The notes under the pieces are model-generated. The model was not told where the DNA came from and made no database searches. It worked only from the letters and a program-made list of their open reading frames with translations. Below are positions 18,244-26,642 of a DNA stretch of 64,000 nucleotides, in pieces; position 1 is the first letter of the stretch, and every line of letters begins with the position of its first letter. The DNA comes from Clostridium sp. AT4 (lineage in GTDB: Bacteria; Bacillota; Clostridia; Lachnospirales; Lachnospiraceae): positions 698,303 to 762,302 of the forward strand of contig NZ_LN999828.1 in NCBI RefSeq assembly GCF_001517625.2, written 5' to 3'. Made by a program: the position numbers and the translations under genes.

Positions 18244-18624
18244 ATGAGAAAACGAAATCATACAGTAACCATACGGATGAATAAAGAGGAATACGATTTG
18301 TTTCAGAGCAAGGTTAAAGAATCCGGAAGAACACAGCAGGAAGTTGTGATAAAAGCAATCGCAGACTTGAAGATAGCATCGGCAGAGGAAATAGAAGAAC
18401 TGAAAAGACTGAACCAGATGTTTGCGGATATCCTTTGTCAGCTCCGGGGAGCTACGACAAATATCAACCAGATTGCAAGAAAACTGCATACAGATGGAGA
18501 AATCCCAAACGACAGTATGTTGTATTTCCTCAATAAAAATATTCTCAAGTATCGGAAGGAGAGTGAAAGGATATGGCAGTTAATAAGACGATTAATAAGC
18601 GGACAAATACACATGGAGCAATGA
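18244..18624 (+). CDS. mobC: MobC-like mobilization accessory protein
   Basis: A 126-residue protein starting after AAAGGAGACAAAAGCCT. The RHH-type N-terminus (RNHTVTIRMNKEEYDLFQSKVKESG) and the MobC-like middle (LRGATTNINQIARKLHTDG) match relaxosome accessory proteins that bind oriT and help the relaxase. It overlaps the relaxase start by 52 bp, so translation is coupled. Confidence 0.85.
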   Translation: MRKRNHTVTIRMNKEEYDLFQSKVKESGRTQQEVVIKAIADLKIASAEEIEELKRLNQMFADILCQLRGATTNINQIARKLHTDGEIPNDSMLYFLNKNILKYRKESERIWQLIRRLISGQIHMEQ

Positions 18625-19814
18625 GAAATTGTATTGAATATGTTTTACGGCAGGACAAGACAAGTGAGCTGCTTACTTATGTAACAGGCCCGTACTGTCA
18701 CAATGAAATTAATTATGATCTGGTGTACAGAACCTTTTTGGAAGAAAAGAAGATGTGGAATAAAGATACAGGGAGAATGTATGCCCACAACATTATTTCC
18801 TGGCATAAGGATGAGCAGATCACCCCGGAGCAGGCATTTGAATTTGGAAAAGAGTTTGCAGAAAATTGGTTCAGTGGATTCCAGACCTTAGTGGCTGTGC
18901 ATAAGGATAAAGACCATGTCCACTGCCATTTGGTTACTAATTCAGTGAGTTATGAAGATGGGAGAAAGCTGCATAACACCAGAAAAGATCTGGAACGTAT
19001 GAAACAGCTTACCAATCAGATGTGCCGGGAACGAGGACTGACCGTTGCCGAAAAAGGAAAGCATTTTGATGGAAGTCAGATTGAAAAAGGGGAAGTCATT
19101 GCATGGAGCAAAGACAAATATAATCTGTTCCGTCAGCAGGTAAAGGATAGCTTTGTAGCGGACTGTGCAATGGCAGTGTTAAAAGCACTGGAAAATTGTA
19201 TCAGCAAAGAAAAGTTTATAGAAAAAATGAAGCAGTTCGGATGGAACGTAAACTGGACAGAGAAACGGAAGCACATTACTTTTCAGAACCAAGAGGGAAA
19301 GAAAGTACGTGACAGTAATCTGTTCAAAACATTTCATTTGGATATCAGCAAGGAGGGACTAGAGAATGAATTTAATGGAAATAGGGAAAAATCCAGAGTT
19401 GCAGCCGACAGAGACAGCAGAGCAGACGAAGAACTCAGAAACTATTACAGAGAGCTTGACGCAGCCATCAAAGACGCCAGAGGAATCGCCGATCAAACTC
19501 AAAGTGGAGAGGGATATTCTCGTACAGAGTTTCGAGAAAGCGAAAGCGTTCATGCGAACACAGAAAAAGCAGATCCAGACACTGGAAGAAGAGAAACAGA
19601 CGATCTTATCCGACAGGCAGAGATTGCGAGAAGAAGTTCGGAAATCAACCGTAGAAATTCAGCGTCTGACAACCGAACTGTCCGAAACGCAGAAGCTGAA
19701 TCAATCGCTTCAGCAGAACAACGACGATCTGAGAAACAGAAATGGCTTAATGAGCAGGAGCGAGCAAGAGCAGCTCGAAGAAGAAATAAAAGACGTTCGG
19801 GACCAGAACTCTAA
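18573..19814 (+). CDS. MobA/VirD2-type relaxase
   Basis: A 413-residue protein starting after GAAAGGAT. The N-terminal 250 residues form the relaxase domain: THGAMRNCIEYVL near the start, and the three-His motif HKDKDHVHCHLVTNSV with His110, His115, His117 and His119. It nicks oriT and pilots the strand to the recipient. The remaining 150 residues are Arg/Glu/Ser-rich and probably disordered; they are encoded by DNA that also codes the next protein in the +1 frame. No VirB/VirD4 or TraG genes are visible, so transfer needs a helper. Confidence 0.9.
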   Translation: MAVNKTINKRTNTHGAMRNCIEYVLRQDKTSELLTYVTGPYCHNEINYDLVYRTFLEEKKMWNKDTGRMYAHNIISWHKDEQITPEQAFEFGKEFAENWFSGFQTLVAVHKDKDHVHCHLVTNSVSYEDGRKLHNTRKDLERMKQLTNQMCRERGLTVAEKGKHFDGSQIEKGEVIAWSKDKYNLFRQQVKDSFVADCAMAVLKALENCISKEKFIEKMKQFGWNVNWTEKRKHITFQNQEGKKVRDSNLFKTFHLDISKEGLENEFNGNREKSRVAADRDSRADEELRNYYRELDAAIKDARGIADQTQSGEGYSRTEFRESESVHANTEKADPDTGRRETDDLIRQAEIARRSSEINRRNSASDNRTVRNAEAESIASAEQRRSEKQKWLNEQERARAARRRNKRRSGPEL

Positions 19815-20457
19815 ATTACAGATACAGGTGAATAAATCATCTGTTGAAGCAGTGGATGAAGCACAGAAGAAACAAAAAGAAGCAGAGAAAAAGATGGAGC
19901 AGGCAGAATCCAAAGCCCGTAACGAAAAGAAACGTGCTGAGCTGGAAATCCGTAAAGCGAAAAAAGAAGTAAAGGACAGAACGGAAAACATGAAGGCTAT
20001 GGAGTATTTCTGGGGAATGGGATACATTACGGTAGTTCTGTTTGCAATTCTACAGAATGGTGCTTTTCAACATGATTTCATAGATTTTTTCATGACTCCA
20101 TTCATGTGGTATGTTCAATTTTGTAAATGGCTGGTATATCCAACTTATGATAATGGATTTAACCAGAAAATAGCATATGCAGGTGGAGAAGTATGGGTTA
20201 TCAGGATTCTGGCAATCGTAGCTGTGCTTTTCATTGCGGGAATCTTAATGGCGATAATTATGGAAACAATAAAACAATACAAAAAAATGTGGAACGAAAT
20301 TTCACAAATGTTTTTGATTGGAAGCCTTTCATGTATAGCAGTGCTTGGAGATGTAATCAGAGGGTATCTACCTGTGAATTTGATCCTGTTATTTGTGTTT
20401 GTCAATATGGGAATCGTGTTGCTCAGAGTGTACCGGGCGTCCCTGACATGCAATTGA
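19366..20457 (+). CDS. Membrane coiled-coil protein overlapping the relaxase gene (DUF6040-like)
   Basis: Starts inside the relaxase gene at ATG 19366, about ten bases after AGGAGGG, and shares 449 bp with it in a different frame. The 363-residue protein has a long charged coiled coil (about residues 45-210). Then come two or more hydrophobic segments (ITVVLFAILQNGAF, VIRILAIVAVLFIAGILMAI) and two further ones near the C-terminus (MFLIGSLSCIAVLGDVI, LILLFVFVNMGIVLL). It looks like an inner-membrane protein with a large cytoplasmic coiled coil, possibly a relaxosome partner. I recall similar DUF6040 proteins next to relaxases in this family of elements; function unknown. Confidence 0.75.
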   Translation: MNLMEIGKNPELQPTETAEQTKNSETITESLTQPSKTPEESPIKLKVERDILVQSFEKAKAFMRTQKKQIQTLEEEKQTILSDRQRLREEVRKSTVEIQRLTTELSETQKLNQSLQQNNDDLRNRNGLMSRSEQEQLEEEIKDVRDQNSKLQIQVNKSSVEAVDEAQKKQKEAEKKMEQAESKARNEKKRAELEIRKAKKEVKDRTENMKAMEYFWGMGYITVVLFAILQNGAFQHDFIDFFMTPFMWYVQFCKWLVYPTYDNGFNQKIAYAGGEVWVIRILAIVAVLFIAGILMAIIMETIKQYKKMWNEISQMFLIGSLSCIAVLGDVIRGYLPVNLILLFVFVNMGIVLLRVYRASLTCN

Positions 20458-20517
20458 ATCCATGCTACTAAATAGACAAGGAAGCAAGTTTATAATATAT
20501 CTTCCAAATCAGGATTA

Positions 20518-20550
20518 GGAAAAATCACAGTTTTGTGATTTTTCCTTCTT
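20518..20550 (+). terminator. Terminator of the mobilization operon
   Basis: GGAAAAATCACA and TGTGATTTTTCC form a perfect 12-bp stem with a 4-base loop, followed by TTCTT. Confidence 0.75.
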
Positions 20551-20646
20551 GGATATGTTTATACAGTACATATCATTAGCCAAAATATTTCCTATTATGT
20601 ATTTAAGAAATTCTATTTTCTTTATGAAATCTTCAAAATTTGCAGT

Positions 20647-20677
20647 TATCCTTTTAGCATAATCAAAAGAAAGGATA
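20647..20677 (+). promoter_or_regulatory. Hairpin covering the lanF ribosome site
   Basis: TATCCTTT (20647-20654) is the exact reverse complement of AAAGGATA (20670-20677), which contains the AAAGGA ribosome site of the next gene. If transcribed together they could pair and lower translation. The pairing is seen; regulation is inference. Confidence 0.4.
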
Positions 20678-20686
20678 GTGTAAAAT

Positions 20687-21388
20687 ATGAGTATAATCTT
20701 GAAAACAACAAATCTCTGTAAATCATTCAGCAGGCAGACAGTTGTAAATAACATATCGCTGAATATTGAAAAAAATTCCGTCTATGGATTGTTGGGACCA
20801 AACGGAGCTGGAAAATCTACCACATTAAAAATGATTACCGGGATTCTCCGGCCTACATCTGGGAGCATTGAGTTTGACGGCCACGCTTGGAGCCGAAAAG
20901 ATTTGAATGACATAGGAACCTTAATCGAAACCCCGCCTCTTTATGAGAACCTGACTGCATTCGAGAATTTAAAAGTGAGGACGGAGCTTCTCGGCTTACC
21001 AGATAAACGCTGCCATGAAGCGCTTGATATTGTCGGCCTTACGAATACCGGAAAGAAACGGGCAGGACAATTTTCTCTTGGCATGAAACAGAGGTTGGGA
21101 ATTGCGATTGCAATTTTAAACAATCCCCGCCTGCTGATTTTAGACGAACCTACAAACGGCCTCGATCCTGTTGGTATAGAAGAACTCCGTGAATTGATTC
21201 GTTCCTTCCCCTCTAAAGGAATTACGGTAATTCTTTCCAGCCACATTCTTACAGAAGTACAACAGATTGCCGACCATATCGGCATTATCTCGGAGGGCGT
21301 CTTGGGGTATGAGGGTGTTTTACATGCCGAAGAAAACCTCGAAAAATTATTCATGGATATTGTGAAAAAGAACAGAAAGGAAATGTAA
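20687..21388 (+). CDS. Lantibiotic-immunity ABC transporter, ATPase subunit
   Basis: A 233-residue ABC ATPase with Walker A GPNGAGKST, the signature QFSLGMKQRLGIA, Walker B LLILDEPTNGLD and switch His in SSHIL. The short, NisF/SpaF-like form and the run of two six-helix permeases, a lipoprotein and a two-component pair downstream identify a LanFEG-type exporter. It powers expulsion of lantibiotics from the membrane. No lantibiotic precursor or modification gene is nearby, so it is resistance cargo rather than self-immunity. Confidence 0.85.
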   Translation: MSIILKTTNLCKSFSRQTVVNNISLNIEKNSVYGLLGPNGAGKSTTLKMITGILRPTSGSIEFDGHAWSRKDLNDIGTLIETPPLYENLTAFENLKVRTELLGLPDKRCHEALDIVGLTNTGKKRAGQFSLGMKQRLGIAIAILNNPRLLILDEPTNGLDPVGIEELRELIRSFPSKGITVILSSHILTEVQQIADHIGIISEGVLGYEGVLHAEENLEKLFMDIVKKNRKEM

Positions 21389-21392
21389 GAGT

Positions 21393-22121
21393 ATGAAATA
21401 CCTTAAATCAGAACATTTAAAATTCAGAAGAACCTTTTCCAATAAATTGTTGATAATTGCCCCATTGATTACAGCAGTTTTTGCTTGGCTTATGGCTGGA
21501 TTTACTGGATTCCAATATATGACCTTGTATTGGTGGTATTCCTTTTTACTTCCGGGAACAATTACAGTTCTTTGCTATTTGTCCAATCAAAAAGAAATAC
21601 GTGCAGATAAATACTATTCTGTATATTCTATGTCTATCAATCTGAAAAAATTTTGGATTAGTAAAAATCTGATTCTGATTGAAAAAATGATATTTGCGGC
21701 TTTTATATTGGCATTGTTGGTATGTGTTAGCAATATTATCTCCCCGTCAACCGTTATTTTCACACCGGGACAATCCTTTATAGGCAGTGTTGCTATTATG
21801 ATAGCTTCTATATGGCAGATTCCGCTTTGCTTATTCTTGATTTTTAAAATAGGATTGTTTATGCCGCTTGCAGTAAATACTGCCTTTGGAATTTTTCTTC
21901 CCGGCTTTTTTGGAACTACCTCCTTATGGTGGCTGTGTCCATATTGTTGGGCTCCAAAGCTGGCGGAATCACTAATGGGAATTGGTATCAATGGAACATT
22001 GAATGACACTCCTAACGTTTCCATATTACCTGTTGCATTATCTTTAATTTTATCATTCATACTTTTTTTCGTACTTACTTATCTGGGTGCAGGTAATTTT
22101 AGCAGACAGGAGGCAAAATAG
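21393..22121 (+). CDS. Lantibiotic-immunity ABC permease, LanE-like
   Basis: A 242-residue membrane protein with about six helices, starting 4 bp after the ATPase stop. The opening MKYLKSEHLKFRRTFSNKLLIIAPLITAVFAWL is characteristic of LanE/MutE permeases. Composition is clearly more AT-rich than the host genes. It works with the preceding ATPase and following permease. Confidence 0.82.
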   Translation: MKYLKSEHLKFRRTFSNKLLIIAPLITAVFAWLMAGFTGFQYMTLYWWYSFLLPGTITVLCYLSNQKEIRADKYYSVYSMSINLKKFWISKNLILIEKMIFAAFILALLVCVSNIISPSTVIFTPGQSFIGSVAIMIASIWQIPLCLFLIFKIGLFMPLAVNTAFGIFLPGFFGTTSLWWLCPYCWAPKLAESLMGIGINGTLNDTPNVSILPVALSLILSFILFFVLTYLGAGNFSRQEAK

Positions 22122-22122
22122 A

Positions 22123-22854
22123 ATGACACTATATAGAGCAATTCGTTCAGAATTGGTAAAATTGCGCCACACACCACTATTACCAATTCATATATTCGTA
22201 CCGATAGTCGGTGCAATCCTTTTTACAAGCTATTTTGGCTTATACAGTTTCCGGCCAGACTACAATAAATATAAGCTGATTTTTGAGATTACAGCTACGT
22301 TTTTTCCAATTCTTATCAGCATAATTACCGGGTTAAATACGTTTATGGAAGATCACACCGCACATTCACAGCCGATTCTATCCGTTCCAAACAGGATAAC
22401 CATTTTCTGCGGAAAGTTTCTTGTCCTTTTTGGTGGAGGCGTTCTTTCACTGATTAGTTTGGTGCTATTATTTTCTATACTGGTAGCAATACAAGGACTT
22501 ATTCCACATCCACCCTATGTCATGCTGTTAGAAACAATAATAGTCCTTGCCTTTGGAAATATTATACTTTACATTTTCCATTTATTTATTGGCTTTAAAT
22601 TTGGACTTGGGCCGTCATTATTTTTAGGTGTATTTGAAAGCCTACAGGTAATTATGTACAGTAATATTGTCTTAGCGGGAGTTTGGAAGTATATCCCTTT
22701 CGCTTGGGCGATTGATTTAAGCCATTATGTGTTAGACGATAAACTATCCCTACACAAAAATGAGGTTTTTATAATGGGACTTATTACAATAATTGCTTTT
22801 ATTGCAGTGACTTTTTGGATTTCACAATGGGAAGGAAGGAAAAACGATGATTAA
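22123..22854 (+). CDS. Lantibiotic-immunity ABC permease, LanG-like
   Basis: ATG 22123 follows ACAGGAGG by nine bases and is one base past the LanE stop; a longer frame from 22087 overlaps LanE needlessly. The 243-residue protein has six predicted helices and the typical start TLYRAIRSELVKLRHTPLLPIHIFVP seen in LanG/MutG. It completes the FEG exporter. Confidence 0.82.
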   Translation: MTLYRAIRSELVKLRHTPLLPIHIFVPIVGAILFTSYFGLYSFRPDYNKYKLIFEITATFFPILISIITGLNTFMEDHTAHSQPILSVPNRITIFCGKFLVLFGGGVLSLISLVLLFSILVAIQGLIPHPPYVMLLETIIVLAFGNIILYIFHLFIGFKFGLGPSLFLGVFESLQVIMYSNIVLAGVWKYIPFAWAIDLSHYVLDDKLSLHKNEVFIMGLITIIAFIAVTFWISQWEGRKNDD

Positions 22855-23668
22855 GAAAATGATTTTACTGGTTGTTGCTATTCTGCTGATGGGAGCAAGT
22901 ATGACTGGCTGTTCTATTTTGGAAAAGGGAATTGATGAATATTCCAAAGACAAAGAAGAATGTGTGCTGAATACGGATAATGTGACACAGTTTACCTACA
23001 AGGGAGACAGCTTCACCATTCTTGATGATACGCTGTCAAATTCAGAACTTGGAGAATGGGTTGGCTATATCAGAAAACTTGCGGTTATAGATTCAAACGG
23101 GAAAATCCTGATTCAACAGGATACAGAAAAGGCCACTTTTAAAACTTTAGCTGATATTGCTGATTTAGAACAAGACGCCGCCTATATCATTCCATTTTTA
23201 AATGTCTATACGGTCAAAGCTGGAAATACGCAGGAGCTTATTGTTGACGCAAATGGAGGCTACCACAAAGCTATTCTTAATAGCTCTGTTACAGACAAAG
23301 ATACTATTTTTCGATACAACCAAAAAGTAGAGGTAGCAGCAGAAGGAGATTTTACAATAAATACGCAAAATTGTACACAGTTGCTATGTGGGGATAAAGT
23401 TTATCAGATAACAGATGAAACCGTTCCCGATGAAAATATTGGAGAATATATTGATATAATTGCTGAATCCTATACATTTGATAGTGAAACAAAATTACAA
23501 ATTCCCAAAGAGGAACTATATCATATTGATTGGAGCGGAAAAGAGAAGAGCTCACAAAAACGAGAGCAGTGGACAATAGGCGGTATATATGAAATCTTGG
23601 ACAAAGATAGAACTGATTCCGTGGCAGTAGAAGTAAATTCTGAATACCGAGTGGCAAAATGTCAGTAA
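22847..23668 (+). CDS. NisI/SpaI-like lantibiotic-immunity lipoprotein
   Basis: A 273-residue protein overlapping LanG by 8 bp. It has a signal peptide ending in lipobox MTGC, then two similar halves: TQFTYKGDSFTILDDTLSNSELGEWVGYI and TQLLCGDKVYQITDETVPDENIGEYIDII. This two-repeat layout is typical of NisI, which binds the lantibiotic at the cell surface. Placement directly after LanFEG supports this. Confidence 0.8.
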   Translation: MIKKMILLVVAILLMGASMTGCSILEKGIDEYSKDKEECVLNTDNVTQFTYKGDSFTILDDTLSNSELGEWVGYIRKLAVIDSNGKILIQQDTEKATFKTLADIADLEQDAAYIIPFLNVYTVKAGNTQELIVDANGGYHKAILNSSVTDKDTIFRYNQKVEVAAEGDFTINTQNCTQLLCGDKVYQITDETVPDENIGEYIDIIAESYTFDSETKLQIPKEELYHIDWSGKEKSSQKREQWTIGGIYEILDKDRTDSVAVEVNSEYRVAKCQ

Positions 23669-23726
23669 AATTTGCAAAATAATATGATGGTGCTAAATAG
23701 TACCGGAGTGAAAGGAGGTGCATTTT

Positions 23727-24392
23727 ATGGCAAATATCCTTGCTATAGATGATGAAATTCCTATTTTGGAATTGATAAAAAATGGATTGCAGAAAGACGG
23801 ACACACCGTTTCCACATATCCATCTGTTTCACAGATTCCCTTAGAGTACTTAAACCGATATGATTTGATAATGCTTGACATTATGATGCCTGACACAGAC
23901 GGCTTTACATTCTGTAAAAAAATCCGCTCCCTTGTGGATTGCCCCATACTATTTCTTACTGCTAAAACATTGGAGAACGATATCACTTTTGGCTTGGGAA
24001 TTGGAGCTGATGACTATTTGACAAAGCCCTTCCGTATAGCTGAATTGCGGGCACGTGTAAACGCCCATCTGCGGCGGGAAACAAGAGAAAAACACAGCAC
24101 AATCGTTTTTGAACATATTAAGGTCGATTTATCCGCAAAAGAAATCCGGGTTGATGACTGCCCGGTTCCCTTTACAAAGAGCGAATATTTAATTTGTGAA
24201 TATCTTGCTAATAATAAAGGACAGGTTTTTTCTAAAGAACAGATTTATGAGGCTGTATTCAGTATTGACGGAGACAGCGATAACTCAACAATTTCTACTC
24301 ACATTAAAAATGTACGGGCAAAGTTTAATAAGATGGGGGTACAGCCAATCATTACAGTTTGGGGGATAGGTTACAAATGGGAACAAAGATAG
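23727..24392 (+). CDS. OmpR-family response regulator of the immunity operon
   Basis: ATG 23727 has AAAGGAGGTG just upstream; the GTG at 23718 lies inside that site. The 221-residue protein has a receiver domain with phospho-acceptor Asp51 in LDIMMPDTDG and switch Lys in TKPF, and a winged-helix DNA-binding domain (PFTKSEYLICEYLANNKGQV). It likely activates lanFEG-I on lantibiotic exposure, as NisR/CprR do. Confidence 0.88.
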   Translation: MANILAIDDEIPILELIKNGLQKDGHTVSTYPSVSQIPLEYLNRYDLIMLDIMMPDTDGFTFCKKIRSLVDCPILFLTAKTLENDITFGLGIGADDYLTKPFRIAELRARVNAHLRRETREKHSTIVFEHIKVDLSAKEIRVDDCPVPFTKSEYLICEYLANNKGQVFSKEQIYEAVFSIDGDSDNSTISTHIKNVRAKFNKMGVQPIITVWGIGYKWEQR

Positions 24393-25744
24393 CGACATTA
24401 AGGACAGCTTTTATAAAATACCTTGTTATGCTGATAGGCGGTTTGGCATTATCCGTAATCACTCCATTTCTTATATTTACGATATTTGCTAGTTTGGGGA
24501 TTGTTAATTATGCTAATCAAAGTGAAGAATTTGTGAAAACAATAGCTCCTGTTCTTGCTTCAACACCTGATTTGGCAGATGTAACAGAAAATATGCCCCC
24601 CGGGTGTGATTACCTTTTACTGGATAAATCATACACAATACTGGAAACCTCCTTAAAAAATGATGATGTGAAATCAGCATTAAGATATGCGACCGATGGT
24701 GTTAATACTGCAAATAACGGAAAGCAGTTTCTGCTGATTACAAGGGATAAGGAATTGATTGTTTTACAATACTATATTGGTTCACGCTTTATAAACCCAT
24801 GGTTGAACAAATATTTTCCTTCACCGGAAATGATACTTTACTCTCTAATTGCTCTGAATTGCGTGTTTGTATGTATACTATTAACCATTCGTTTTTCAAG
24901 GCGTCTACAAAAACAATTAGTGCCTATTATGAACGCGACCGAAGAAATTTCATCACAAAATCTTGATTTTGAAATAGGCCATTCTAATATTAAAGAATTT
25001 GAAGATGTTCTGCTTTCTTTCTCTAAAATGCGGGATGATCTGAAAATGTCTTTAGAGAAGCAATGGCACGCGGAACAATTACAGAGAGAACAGATTGCAG
25101 CATTAGCCCACGATTTGAAAACACCTTTGACAGTTATTCAAGGAAATATTGATTTGATAAATGAAACGGAACTTGATGACGAACAACGTCTATATGCAGA
25201 TTATATCACTGAAAGCTCCAGTCAAATAAGCATTTATATTAAGACGCTGATTGATATTTCCCGGACTGTTGCTGGGTATCAGCTTCATTTGGAAGAAATT
25301 GATATTTCTGGTTATATGGGACAGATTGAAGCACAGGCAAACTCTTTATGTCTTGCAAAAGGAATTTGTCTGCACATGGAAAAGGAAGTTGACTTGGGTA
25401 TATTCAAAACGGATAAACTTCTGTTAGAACGGGCAATTATGAATGTGATAAGCAACGCCGTAGACTATTCTCCACCACTGGGAACAATTTATGTAACAAC
25501 ACAAAAGGTAGACCGTTTTTTACACATATCCATAACAGACGAGGGAACCGGCTTCACATCAGAAGCTATACACCATGCACAAGAACAATTTTTTATGGGC
25601 GACAAAAGCAGAACTTCTAATATGCACTTTGGTATGGGACTTTATATCACAAACAGCATTATCAAACAACATAACGGGCAACTTATTTTAAGCAATTCTA
25701 AAAAGACTGGTGGTGCGCAGGTAATAATTAAAATTCCATATTAA
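24377..25744 (+). CDS. Sensor histidine kinase of the immunity operon
   Basis: ATG 24377 overlaps the regulator gene by 16 bp. The 455-residue kinase has two membrane helices (about residues 13-35 and 150-172) flanking an extracellular sensor, then a HAMP-like region. Phospho-acceptor His245 lies in LAHDLKTPLTVIQ, and the ATPase motifs NVISNAVDYSP, DEGTGF and FGMGLYI follow. The exposed loop of about 110 residues fits a lantibiotic sensor of the NisK/SpaK kind. Confidence 0.88.
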   Translation: MGTKIATLRTAFIKYLVMLIGGLALSVITPFLIFTIFASLGIVNYANQSEEFVKTIAPVLASTPDLADVTENMPPGCDYLLLDKSYTILETSLKNDDVKSALRYATDGVNTANNGKQFLLITRDKELIVLQYYIGSRFINPWLNKYFPSPEMILYSLIALNCVFVCILLTIRFSRRLQKQLVPIMNATEEISSQNLDFEIGHSNIKEFEDVLLSFSKMRDDLKMSLEKQWHAEQLQREQIAALAHDLKTPLTVIQGNIDLINETELDDEQRLYADYITESSSQISIYIKTLIDISRTVAGYQLHLEEIDISGYMGQIEAQANSLCLAKGICLHMEKEVDLGIFKTDKLLLERAIMNVISNAVDYSPPLGTIYVTTQKVDRFLHISITDEGTGFTSEAIHHAQEQFFMGDKSRTSNMHFGMGLYITNSIIKQHNGQLILSNSKKTGGAQVIIKIPY

Positions 25745-25755
25745 GAAATTAGAGG

Positions 25756-25773
25756 GCGATACTGCGGTATCGC
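25756..25773. terminator. Small hairpin after the kinase gene
   Basis: GCGATAC and GTATCGC (25756-25773) form a 7-bp hairpin 12 bp after the kinase stop, with no T run of its own. Probably part of the composite end of the operon. Confidence 0.4.
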
Positions 25774-25774
25774 T

Positions 25775-25835
25775 CAGACTGTAGACAAACTTGGTGCTGG
25801 GCATAACACCCAACACCAAGTTTGTCTACAGTCTG
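25775..25835. repeat. Perfect 22-bp inverted repeat
   Basis: The arm at 25775-25796 (CAGACTGTAGACAAACTTGG and two more bases) is exactly complementary to 25814-25835, with a 17-base loop that can itself fold (TGGG/CCCA). It lies between two convergent genes. It is longer than needed for a terminator and has no T run. Confidence 0.7.
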
Positions 25836-25873
25836 AAAGCACTGAAAACCGTTGGGTTTACAGTGCTTTTTCT
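25836..25873. terminator. Terminator between kinase and XRE genes
   Basis: AAAGCACTG and CAGTGCTTT form a 9-bp stem, followed by TTTTC and flanked by A residues on the other strand. It suits both convergent genes. Confidence 0.75.
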
Positions 25874-25911
25874 TTTGGCAAAGAGGAAAAATGCAGTGAA
25901 TTTAAGTTTTG

Positions 25912-26487
25912 CTAAGTTTCACTGAGTTCTGATTTTACAGAGCGCCATTGTTTCTTAGGCTCATATTTTCCACATCCGTCACAAGTCTGCGGCCAGTTGA
26001 TTTTCCACTCAAAATACTCATCTCTGGTAATCTCACAGGATTTCAGTTCTTCTTTTCTGAGAACCCATTCTTTCATAAAATCATTGAGAACTCCATAATT
26101 GAACCACATACCAACAGGTGGATGAGCAGGCCAGTTATCTGAATCGTGATAACGGACAGAGGTATCTTCGCTGGAATTGCATTTCTCTCTTGGATAAGTT
26201 TCTAACTGGAAGAGATTGATAGCTGTCGGATTAAATTCATCAATCCAGAACAGAATTTCCATAAGTTCAGAAGCATCCATAGTAGTAGGTTCATGCAGTG
26301 CTAGTGGATTCACATCCAGAATCTTAGCCATTTCAGTTACCAAATCTTTTCGGGGAACCCGGTAATTTGTTTCATATTGGGCAAGACGGTTTGCGCCTTT
26401 ATCGCCCCAACCGAGGGCGGCCCCCAGTTCTGCCTGTGTCATATTCCGGAATGTCCGGATTTTTTTTATTTTATCACCGATTGTCAT
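25912..26487 (-). CDS. XRE-family regulator with C-terminal domain
   Basis: Start at 26487 (MTIGDKIKKIRTFRNMTQ), where the helix-turn-helix begins; a longer frame upstream runs through the operator region and is unlikely. The 191-residue protein has an N-terminal HTH (TQAELGAALGWGDKGANRLAQYE). The C-terminal 120 residues carry a Cys pair in CDGCGKYEPKKQW, which may be a small metal or structural site. Three operators lie just upstream of its gene, so it probably represses itself and the divergent promoter facing the recombinases. Confidence 0.75.
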   Translation of the reverse strand: MTIGDKIKKIRTFRNMTQAELGAALGWGDKGANRLAQYETNYRVPRKDLVTEMAKILDVNPLALHEPTTMDASELMEILFWIDEFNPTAINLFQLETYPREKCNSSEDTSVRYHDSDNWPAHPPVGMWFNYGVLNDFMKEWVLRKEELKSCEITRDEYFEWKINWPQTCDGCGKYEPKKQWRSVKSELSET

Positions 26488-26555
26488 ATCAGATTTCCAA
26501 CTTTCTTTTTGATAAATCCATTTTACTACTAAAAACAAGGAATGTAAACAGAAAG

Positions 26556-26642
26556 ATTCGCATTGAAGCGAATAAAATACTTGACATTCGCATAAATGCG
26601 AATTAAAATGACAGTACGATAAAGGTTCGCATGAAAGCGAAT
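26556..26642. promoter_or_regulatory. Three XRE-type operators
   Basis: Three dyads with the same half-site: ATTCGC-N6-GCGAAT (26556-26573), ATTCGCAT-AA-ATGCGAAT (26586-26603, perfect) and GTTCGC-N6-GCGAAT (26625-26642). Centre spacings are about 30 and 39 bp, close to three and four helical turns. They lie between the XRE gene and the rightward promoter. Binding by that XRE protein is inference. Confidence 0.75.
26581..26609 (+). promoter_or_regulatory. Rightward promoter blocked by the middle operator
   Basis: TTGACA (26581-26586), exactly 17 bp, TAAAAT (26604-26609). The whole spacer is the middle operator, so a bound repressor would exclude polymerase. It reads toward the small proteins and serine recombinases. 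Confidence 0.7.

Noticed and set aside
20458-20686. A lantibiotic precursor gene before lanF
   Set aside because: No small ORF with a leader and Ser/Thr/Cys-rich core was found on either strand.
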